A DNA stretch of 6,826 nucleotides from assembly GCA_031278315.1 (NCBI GenBank), contig JAITKS010000159.1, forward strand, positions 1-6,826, read 5' to 3'. The stretch's first letter is position 1. Each line of letters opens with the position of its first letter. Under the pieces are notes generated by a model. That model did no database searches. It saw nothing but the letters and a program-made list of their open reading frames with translations, and was not told the DNA's origin. This document shows, piece after piece, positions 1 to 5,324 of the stretch. A program made the position numbers and the translations under genes. Source of the DNA: Planctomycetaceae bacterium (GTDB lineage: Bacteria; Planctomycetota; Planctomycetia; Pirellulales; Thermoguttaceae).

Positions 1-79
1 TCAAAATAAACCAGCTCAAACCGAAATTAAAAGTGTGTGAAAAGTATATATTACACGATTCTTTTAATTTATTATTTAA

Positions 80-113
80 AATCCTGTCAATCTTGTAATC
101 TTGTAATCCTGTC
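80..113. repeat. Short interspersed tandem repeat, AATCCTGTC/AATCTTGT type
   Basis: Four consecutive units: AATCCTGTC (80-88), AATCTTGT (89-96), AATCTTGT (97-104), AATCCTGTC (105-113), followed by an A-run. The array has two outer 9-mers and two inner 8-mers. Similar strings are common in intergenic DNA of many environmental bacteria (from memory). It is probably non-coding. Confidence 0.8.
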
Positions 114-127
114 AAAAAAACAAAACT

Positions 128-156
128 AAAGATGCGGTCGAGACGGCCGCGTTCCC
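128..156 (-). terminator. Hairpin repeat element, complete copy A; probable terminator of top6A
   Basis: Read on the minus strand, GGGAAC leads into a 7-bp stem, GCGGCCG / CGACCGC with a 3-nt loop TCT, followed by ATCTTTAGTTTTG. One stem pair is G-T/U wobble. It begins 39 bp beyond the top6A stop in the right orientation to end top6A transcription. The same element occurs at 6762-6790 and, truncated, at 6807-6826, so it is a dispersed family and not a one-off. Confidence 0.6.
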
Positions 157-194
157 GTGAACAATAAATTATTCAACTGATATATTATTTTTTT

Positions 195-1316
195 CTAATC
201 TAAAAAATTACCTTCTTCTAATCTTTCAGGGACATATTTTTCTGTAACAAAACTTACATCTCTGTTTGTTAATGCTTCGACTTCTAGTTTGAAACCGTTC
301 TCAAGCATCTTGGCGATTTCTTTCTGCCACGCTTTTTTCTTTTTAAACCATGGATATTCTGATATTTGTTTCGCCCTTTTTCTGTCTTGATCATTTAAGT
401 TAATTTTCACACTGTCCGATAATTTACATTTTTCAAAATCAACACTCCTTAAACCAATGTATTTTGCCTCAGGAATAGCCATTCTCTGCGATTCAAAAGC
501 AAGATTAATAGAACCTTGCTTAATAACACTGTAAATATAATATCCCCACGGATCATTGTCCAAAAGACAATATATCGGTAAATTTAACTCGTGATGCATT
601 CTGTATAATAATCTGCGGATCCCCCGCGGCGGCTGACCCGCTCCGTGTGTCAAAATACAATGATGCTTTCTCCAAAATTTGTCTTCATTAAAACGCTGCC
701 AGATTGTGTCTTTTTCAACATGCAAAATAAATTTCGCATCGCAATTCCTAAACTGAATTACATTCGGCTCAACAATCGACGGCACTCCATAACCGCCGCT
801 TCCCATTCTTGAACAATCAATTTCATCGCCGCTGTCAATAATTTGAATCTCTCCAACCATATCACCGCGCTTTTGCGCAAAAAGATGTAACTCTTCACGC
901 AATGAATTTAATAATACCTCACAATCTTCAATAATAGGATCACAATCAGATTGTTCGTCAAATGTTTCTTCCTTAACTCCTTCAATCGTGTGTTTAAGTA
1001 AATAAAAAAGACCTCTTATACTCGTCGTCTTGCCTTGATCTATAAGTTGTTTCACTCCGCTTGTAACAAGCATCGTTTGCATAAAACTCTTCGCTTGACC
1101 TATGTTAAAAAGTTGACGTTGCGAGGTACGTTTTCCCATCTCAATAATCCGCTTACGCTCGTTAAAACTTATATTCGATAACGCACGTATAGGAATATCA
1201 ACCGCCGGAATATGTTTCTTGCTTACCTGTTTCACTACCAAGTCCGCTAACTCCGTTAAATTGGAAAGAGTTTGGACATCAACCGATGTAAATTTGTTTT
1301 CTGATTTTTTAGACAT
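195..1316 (-). CDS. top6A: DNA topoisomerase VI subunit A (Spo11-like, type IIB)
   Basis: This is the DNA-cleaving subunit of a type IIB topoisomerase. In the family, an A2B2 enzyme makes a double-strand break with 2-nt 5' overhangs through a tyrosine and passes a second duplex using ATP bound by subunit B. The 373-residue protein is of normal full length. The N-terminal half holds the winged-helix (5Y-CAP) part with the motif TSIRGLFY, so Y105 is the likely catalytic tyrosine. The block GDEIDCSRMGSGGYGVP (163-179) is typical of Top6A. The Toprim domain follows, with E201 as metal-binding glutamate and the DxDxxG motif DNDPWG at 253-258. All key residues are present, so it looks active. The ATG lies 2 bp from a 12-bp repeat array and has no Shine-Dalgarno sequence. 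No Top6B gene lies in this window, although the two are usually adjacent. A GC-rich hairpin 39 bp past the stop may terminate it. The family call is firm; the cellular role in a bacterium that presumably also has gyrase is unknown. Confidence 0.93.
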   Translation of the reverse strand: MSKKSENKFTSVDVQTLSNLTELADLVVKQVSKKHIPAVDIPIRALSNISFNERKRIIEMGKRTSQRQLFNIGQAKSFMQTMLVTSGVKQLIDQGKTTSIRGLFYLLKHTIEGVKEETFDEQSDCDPIIEDCEVLLNSLREELHLFAQKRGDMVGEIQIIDSGDEIDCSRMGSGGYGVPSIVEPNVIQFRNCDAKFILHVEKDTIWQRFNEDKFWRKHHCILTHGAGQPPRGIRRLLYRMHHELNLPIYCLLDNDPWGYYIYSVIKQGSINLAFESQRMAIPEAKYIGLRSVDFEKCKLSDSVKINLNDQDRKRAKQISEYPWFKKKKAWQKEIAKMLENGFKLEVEALTNRDVSFVTEKYVPERLEEGNFLD

Positions 1317-1318
1317 TG

Positions 1319-1390
1319 TTAATTTATGTTTTAATTGATGTTTTAATTTTTGTGTTAATTTATATGTTAATTTTTGTTTTAATTGATGGT
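1319..1390. repeat. Six-unit 12-bp tandem repeat abutting the top6A start
   Basis: Six exact-length 12-bp units on the plus strand: TTAATTTATGTT, TTAATTGATGTT, TTAATTTTTGTG, TTAATTTATATG, TTAATTTTTGTT, TTAATTGATGGT. TTAATT is invariant and the second half varies. The top6A start codon ends at 1316, so on the transcript side each unit ends in AATTAA and the last unit stops two bases before ATG. It therefore forms the leader and perhaps part of the promoter. Confidence 0.9.
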
Positions 1391-1439
1391 GTTTAACTTG
1401 TTATATTCGAGGTGAATTTCTAAAAAAAGAATTTCTACA

Positions 1440-1479
1440 AATTTCGTTTGCTCACAATTTCGTTTGCTCACAATTTCGT
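1440..1479. repeat. 16-bp direct tandem repeat, 2.5 copies
   Basis: AATTTCGTTTGCTCAC occurs twice without mismatch (1440-1455, 1456-1471), with an 8-bp partial third copy AATTTCGT (1472-1479). Just before it, GAATTTCTA also occurs twice (1414-1422, 1429-1437). It lies between the BtaB-like gene and top6A; no function is evident. Confidence 0.9.
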
Positions 1480-1567
1480 CCTTGAAAAATACGGACTTGC
1501 GAGTATCTTGTGAAATGCAAATCAGTTTTTTAGAAGCTGCTTCGATATACTTGAAAATTCGTTTTTT

Positions 1568-1609
1568 TTATTTCTTGCCGATAAAAAATTATTTCTTTCC
1601 GATAAAAAT
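1568..1609. repeat. 21-bp tandem duplication across the BtaB-like stop codon
   Basis: The two 21-bp halves (1568-1588, 1589-1609) differ at two bases, one inside each TTTCTTxCCGAT core (G versus T) and one at the end. The gene-side copy encodes the last residues FIGKK and the stop; the distal copy, in the same frame, would encode FFIGKK and a stop again. Confidence 0.88.
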
Positions 1610-2323
1610 ATAGTACGGCATTTTGAAAAACGGGAACCATGGTAATCTTGTCTGATGTTCTTCAAAAAGAATTGTGTTAAATTTTTTTTGCAAATACGGA
1701 ACGTGATCATGCGAAGGAAATACATTATCGTATGCAAACCACGAGGGCCAAAATGTCCGTTTAAACCAGTTGTGTTTTACATGTCCGGGAGCTGGGAATT
1801 TTCGAGATACATAGAAATCGACAATACCGATTTTTCCATTCGGTTTGAGAATCTGCCAAGCATGATCGATTGCAGCAAACCAATCGGGAATCATTGTAAG
1901 TGAATACGAGAATGTAATGTTGTCAACAGTACCTTCTTCAGGTGTAAATGAAGTTGCGTCGGCTTCGGCAGTTTCGACATTTTTCCATCCGCTGTCATGA
2001 ATCCTGCTGTCGGCAACTTCAAGTAACGAACCTGCGAGATCGACGACATAAACTTTTGCAATATCGGAAATAACGTCACCAAAAAAATGTAAATTTGAAC
2101 CTGTTCCGCCTCCCATATCCATCCATATTGTGTTTTGAAAAGATTCGATTGAGAGCATTTTTTGCCAAAGCGATTCACGTCCTTTAAGCAAACGCCGCCG
2201 AAAATCGTCGTAATCTTTGGCTTGTTTTTGATAGAAATTATTCATTCGTTGTGCATGTGAATCTCCGCGCACGGGGCGTAATACCATATTGTAAATTACT
2301 CTAATATCACCTAAAAATCCCAT
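1589..2323 (-). CDS. BtaB-like class I SAM-dependent methyltransferase
   Basis: This is a Rossmann-fold methyltransferase of 244 residues. Motif I is WMDMGGGTG (67-75), the post-I strand is VYVVDLAGSLL (91-101) with D95 as likely ribose-binding acid, A121-D122 fits motif II, and LKPNGKIGIVDFY (159-171) fits motif III. The N-terminal RPVRGDSHAQRM and YDDFRRRLLKGRE segments and the C-terminal WPSWFAYDNVFPSHDHVPYL segment resemble BtaB. BtaB trimethylates the diacylglyceryl-homoserine made by BtaA to give the betaine lipid DGTS. That specific substrate is inference: no BtaA (DUF3419) partner is in the window, and related stand-alone enzymes may methylate other lipids or small molecules. No signal peptide is visible, so it is probably cytoplasmic and may act at the membrane. 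The start is supported because family-like sequence begins right at the N-terminus, but no Shine-Dalgarno precedes it. The stop codon sits at the junction of a 21-bp tandem duplication. It is 272 bp upstream of top6A on the same strand, so an operon is doubtful. Confidence 0.85.
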   Translation of the reverse strand: MGFLGDIRVIYNMVLRPVRGDSHAQRMNNFYQKQAKDYDDFRRRLLKGRESLWQKMLSIESFQNTIWMDMGGGTGSNLHFFGDVISDIAKVYVVDLAGSLLEVADSRIHDSGWKNVETAEADATSFTPEEGTVDNITFSYSLTMIPDWFAAIDHAWQILKPNGKIGIVDFYVSRKFPAPGHVKHNWFKRTFWPSWFAYDNVFPSHDHVPYLQKKFNTILFEEHQTRLPWFPFFKMPYYIFIGKK

Positions 2324-2598
2324 AAAAATTTATTTCGTCTGAAAAAAAAATATGTAAAAAAATTTATTGTAAATTAATGCCGAACCGTAATCTGATAAAC
2401 CGCAATTATTCATAGTTGTCAAAACAACCGCTGGATTATAGACAGAATAATAAATATTGAAAGCCCCGCAATAAATAAAATAAATTTGATAATATTCACA
2501 TAGAATTTTTTGATAATATCTTTCATGTCTGGACAAGTTGTTACAAATAATAGACAATAAAACTCACTCATCGAGATCGGCTTACTCGTGAAATTATG

Positions 2599-2671
2599 TT
2601 TACGTAATTAATGTTCAAAATTAAAATCCAAAATTAACGTGCAAAATTAATGTACAAAATTAATACTCAAA
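2599..2671. repeat. 13-bp tandem repeat with CAAAATTAA core
   Basis: Four units share CAAAATTAA preceded by four variable bases: TGTT (2612-2624), AATC (2625-2637), CGTG (2638-2650), TGTA (2651-2663). A diverged unit ending TAATTAA precedes them (2599-2611), and a partial unit TACTCAAA follows (2664-2671). The constant core resembles the AATTAA side of the 12-bp array at top6A. Confidence 0.9.
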
Positions 2672-3006
2672 CCGGACAATAAAAATTTTGAACAGTTCAC
2701 ATTTTAAGCTGCATTTATATGAAATTCCGGGTTTGATCCGTCTGATTATCTATTGTGAAATAAAGCTTTTACGTATTAATGTTTTCGCAATTAATTGTAA
2801 GAGCCGGTACTTTTTTGCTTGGCGAATTTAACTAACATATAACTTTATGGAATTTTAAACTACTATATATATTTATATATTTTTTTCCAATTATTAAACG
2901 TAACGATAAATATTTTTTTTCAATGATTACACTGAAATCGGCGTTATAAACGGTTAAGAAATTGTTAAGAAAAAAATCAGTAGTTAGAAATTCCTTTTAA
3001 CAAATT

Positions 3007-3010
3007 GAGG
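3007..3010 (+). promoter_or_regulatory. Ribosome binding site (GAGG) of the nuclease-like gene
   Basis: GAGG lies 10 nt before the ATG at 3021 and only 4 nt before the alternative TTG at 3015. It is the clearest Shine-Dalgarno-like sequence before any gene in the window, and it favours the ATG start. Confidence 0.45.
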
Positions 3011-3020
3011 AAATTTGAAA

Positions 3021-3947
3021 ATGAATATCGACTTTAATGAAATTCCAGCCGAAGGTGAATTGTGGGGACAATTCGCCCAAGATTTTATGTGTAATCTTGG
3101 TTTTAATATCCATTCGCAATTGTTCAAGACTTCGGATGACGGTTATGATTTTTGCGTTGTTGAACAAGTTCCGTGTAAATTTAATCATGTTCCGTTTAAG
3201 TGGCTTGTGAGCTGCCGTCATAAATCGCCGACTCGTCTTGCGGTGAAGGAATCGGAAGAGGCAGATGCAATCGAAAGAATAATTAGAAACAAAGCAGACG
3301 GCTTTATCGGATTTTATTCAACATCGGCAGTTGCAGCACTTTTGTTGCATTTAGATTCTTTGAGAACAAATGGAAATATTAAAGAATATAAAATCATTGA
3401 TTCAAAATTTATTGAATCATATCTCACAAAACCCGGATTTGATTTGATCGCCTCCCGATATTTTCCTAATTTTGCTTTAGGCAGACAATCAATTCATATT
3501 TATCAAGACAAATATTTGCCTATATCTTGCGAACATTGCCGAAAAGATTTACTCGAAACACTCTATACAAACAACAATCACGGAGTTGTTGTCCGTTTAA
3601 GATTACGTAAAACTGATCCGGATTCACCAGACACAATTACAAAAGTATATTTCGCTTGCAAAGGCGCATGCGATGAACAATTACAATCTAAATATTGTCA
3701 TAACACATCTCAAAGTACAGCAAGCTGGATTTCGATTTCTGATCTTGTTATACCGTCGGCGTTTCTTGAACATATTGTCGTATTGCTGAATCAGATTGGA
3801 CGAAACGGAATTATTTACGAACAAGAAGCACTCGAAAAAGAAGAATATCTTTGCCGGGCATTAGCTCAAAGAACATTACGTCCGGCGGCTCAAGGCGAAC
3901 TATTAAGAACAAAAAAAATGCTGCTCAATGACAAAAATGATAAATAA
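3021..3947 (+). CDS. Restriction-endonuclease-like (Mrr/PD-(D/E)XK-type) protein with Cys-rich module
   Basis: A 308-residue protein; residues are counted from the ATG at 3021. The N-terminal third looks like an Mrr-type nuclease fold. A helix carries GELWGQFAQDF (12-22), GYDFCV holds a candidate metal-binding D43, and FKWLVSCRHK (59-68) sits where the (E/Q)xK strand is expected. DGFIGFYST (93-101) and the later RYFP are motifs I associate with a widespread group annotated as restriction endonuclease. That group usually reads SCKH; here the lysine is arginine (R66), so activity is uncertain. The middle carries CEHC (170-173) and CKGAC (213-217), a likely zinc-binding set, and the C-terminus is helical and charged. 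No methyltransferase or specificity partner is next to it, so a modification-dependent or non-defence role is possible. I prefer ATG 3021, 10 nt after a GAGG, to the in-frame TTG at 3015, only 4 nt after it. Fold call moderate, function low. Confidence 0.72.
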   Translation: MNIDFNEIPAEGELWGQFAQDFMCNLGFNIHSQLFKTSDDGYDFCVVEQVPCKFNHVPFKWLVSCRHKSPTRLAVKESEEADAIERIIRNKADGFIGFYSTSAVAALLLHLDSLRTNGNIKEYKIIDSKFIESYLTKPGFDLIASRYFPNFALGRQSIHIYQDKYLPISCEHCRKDLLETLYTNNNHGVVVRLRLRKTDPDSPDTITKVYFACKGACDEQLQSKYCHNTSQSTASWISISDLVIPSAFLEHIVVLLNQIGRNGIIYEQEALEKEEYLCRALAQRTLRPAAQGELLRTKKMLLNDKNDK

Positions 3948-4093
3948 CATTATAGAAATATACGGCATTATTGAAACAAAAAATATTATAAAAAACACAA
4001 AACATAGTTTCTCTGCAAGATTTTTTTCGATTCACGCCGCCTGCTTAAATTAAATACGGATAGAGAATTTTTACGTTGTCATGTTGCCGAATT

Positions 4094-4136
4094 TCAATAT
4101 ACAATCCGTAAATGTTGTATATTGATTGTATATTGA
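4094..4136. repeat. 11-bp inverted plus direct repeat (TTGTATATTGA)
   Basis: TCAATATACAA (4094-4104) is the exact reverse complement of TTGTATATTGA (4115-4125), which is then repeated perfectly in tandem (4126-4136). The arms are separated by 10 nt, so the first two could form a hairpin or be a paired protein-binding site. It lies about 190 bp upstream of the chosen cyclotransferase start. Confidence 0.85.
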
Positions 4137-4219
4137 ACGGCCGATTGTTTTGTGTTACATTTATTGGATTAAGTTTTATAATTCACAATTATTAAACTGC
4201 TTTAAAACTGTTTTCACTT

Positions 4220-4245
4220 GAAAATTCGGTATGAAAATTCGGTAT
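4220..4245. repeat. 13-bp perfect tandem duplication (GAAAATTCGGTAT)
   Basis: Two perfect copies (4220-4232, 4233-4245) lie in the leader of the cyclotransferase, and a diverged match GAAAATACGGTA is at 4281-4292. The duplication creates ATG triplets (4231, 4244) that are out of frame with the gene. This argues that the gene's translation does not begin this far upstream. Confidence 0.85.
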
Positions 4246-4328
4246 GGTTTGTTGACATGATAAACAAGATCGTTAAATATGAAAATACGGTAAACTCCCG
4301 TCCAAAAACGAAAACAAAAACGAAATAT

Positions 4329-5153
4329 ATGATTAATAATTACATGATACAATTCTTTGTTTATTTAATTTTTTTATTGTGTTTTTTTACTGATATTACT
4401 ATTGCTCAAAATCAACAGCCGATTCGGTTAGAGCTTAAAGAAGCAGCAAAATATCCGCATGACGAAAAAGCTTTTACACAAGGATTGGTGTTTGACAATG
4501 GTTTTCTTTACGAAAGTACCGGTGAATATAATGCGTCAACTTTGAGACAAGTTGAATTGAAAACCGGTAAAACTCTTCGTAGTGTAAAATTACCGGATAG
4601 ATTTTTTGCTGAGGGAATCCATATTGTCGGCGATAAAATTTATCAGTTGACTTGGCGCGAAGAATATTGTTTAGTGTACGATAAAAATACTTTCAAACTA
4701 ATCGGACAATTCCGTTATAAAGGCGAAGGATGGGGAATAACATATAATGGAAAATATCTAATTATGAGCGACGGAAGCGAACAATTGAATTTTATTGATC
4801 CTGAAAATTTTAAGTCAGTCCGAAAAATTTCTGCCAAAGAAATTGACGCTAAAACAAAAAAAACTTTTCCGTTACGAAATTTAAATGAGCTTGAATATGT
4901 CAATGGTGAAATTTGGGCGAACATTTGGCAGAGTACGCAAGTTGCAAGAATAAATCCTGATACAGGCGAGGTTATAGGTAAAATTGAGTTTGCATCTTTT
5001 GTTCCGCCGAAACATCGTAAAGAGCAAAATTTAACATGGGGTACAAGACGCTGCGTATTGAACGGAATTGCGTTTGATCCTCAAAAGAAGCGTATCTATA
5101 TTACAGGTAAAAATTGGGATGTTATGTATGAATTTGAAATCGTTTCGCCGTAG
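4329..5153 (+). CDS. Secreted glutaminyl-peptide cyclotransferase (plant/bacterial beta-propeller type)
   Basis: The enzyme converts N-terminal glutamine of peptides and proteins to pyroglutamate with release of ammonia. This type is a five-bladed beta-propeller (Glu_cyclase_2), unrelated to the animal zinc enzyme. Counted from ATG 4329 (274 residues), residues 1-26 form a signal peptide: a hydrophobic core FFVYLIFLLCFF and a cleavable TIA before QNQQ, so the protein is exported, probably to the periplasm. Family motifs follow in order: FTQG (49-52), LYESTGEY, AEGI (94-97), GWG (134-136), LNELEYV with NELE at 186-189, WANIW, and TGKNW (259-263) near the end. They include the Glu, Asn and Lys positions reported as important in papaya QC. 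The domain is complete. The start is uncertain: the frame stays open to a TTG at 4218 with ATGs at 4257 and 4344. I chose 4329 because it gives a short n-region before the signal core. No Shine-Dalgarno is visible. Confidence 0.88.
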   Translation: MINNYMIQFFVYLIFLLCFFTDITIAQNQQPIRLELKEAAKYPHDEKAFTQGLVFDNGFLYESTGEYNASTLRQVELKTGKTLRSVKLPDRFFAEGIHIVGDKIYQLTWREEYCLVYDKNTFKLIGQFRYKGEGWGITYNGKYLIMSDGSEQLNFIDPENFKSVRKISAKEIDAKTKKTFPLRNLNELEYVNGEIWANIWQSTQVARINPDTGEVIGKIEFASFVPPKHRKEQNLTWGTRRCVLNGIAFDPQKKRIYITGKNWDVMYEFEIVSP

Positions 5154-5192
5154 TAATTCCGCAGTAGTAAACTGTAATCGGTCTAGTGAGAA

Positions 5193-5211
5193 GTAAGCAG
5201 TAAGCAGTAAG
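5193..5211. repeat. 7-bp heptad repeat (GTAAGCA)
   Basis: GTAAGCA at 5193-5199 and 5200-5206 with a partial third copy (5207-5211), in the 171-bp spacer between the cyclotransferase and the ketosynthase-like gene. Heptad repeats of this look are frequent in bacterial spacers; it is probably non-functional. Confidence 0.8.
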
Positions 5212-5324
5212 ATTTATTCGGCGTTTGTAAGTTAGAATTTAACAACGAAAAAAAATACAAGAAAAATGTGAATCACAATAATTGAATTTTTGATTAATTT
5301 ATTTCGAGATTATTTATTAAATAT

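Larger units (their letters stand above)
1..194. other. Left-edge non-coding region
   Basis: No gene is supported here. Apart from the 8/9-bp repeat (80-113) and the hairpin element (128-156), the sequence is featureless and AT-rich. Any minus-strand gene downstream of top6A lies outside the window. Confidence 0.6.
2324..3020. other. Gene-free divergent spacer between the BtaB-like and nuclease-like genes
   Basis: About 700 bp separate two divergently transcribed genes, so promoters for both should lie here. I could not pick a convincing -35/-10 pair in such AT-rich DNA. An open frame at 2330-2557 on the minus strand is rich in Tyr, Ile and Phe, has no recognisable motif and is most likely chance. 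The spacer holds a 13-bp repeat array (2599-2671). The direct repeat GTTAAGAAA lies at 2953-2961 and 2964-2972, 11 bp apart, about 50-65 bp before the nuclease-like start. No RNA gene was recognised. Confidence 0.6.
3948..4328. other. Spacer upstream of the glutaminyl cyclotransferase
   Basis: No gene is supported except the possible N-terminal extension of the cyclotransferase from 4218 or 4257. The region holds the inverted/direct repeat at 4094-4136 and a 13-bp tandem duplication at 4220-4245. No clear terminator for the nuclease-like gene is visible. Confidence 0.55.

Noticed and set aside
80..113. Possible CRISPR array from the repeated AATCCTGTC/AATCTTGT units
   Set aside because: Units are 8-9 bp and directly adjacent with no spacers; the same holds for the 12- and 13-bp arrays. 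No cas genes are present.
126..145. The 20-bp match between 126-145 and 6807-6826 as flanking repeats of an inserted 6.7-kb element
   Set aside because: The match is part of a hairpin repeat family with a third copy at 6762; no integrase or transposase is present, so dispersed-repeat copies explain it better.
1533..1543. Palindrome GAAGCTGCTTC as a terminator of the BtaB-like gene
   Set aside because: Only 5-bp arms with a 1-nt centre and no T-run on the minus strand; too weak to call.
1655..1903. 82-codon plus-strand frame antisense to the methyltransferase gene
   Set aside because: Lies inside conserved methyltransferase coding sequence, with no independent evidence.
2330..2557. 75-codon open frame on the minus strand upstream of the BtaB-like gene
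   Set aside because: Composition dominated by Tyr, Ile, Phe and Asn, no motif, no ribosome binding site; expected by chance in AT-rich spacer DNA.
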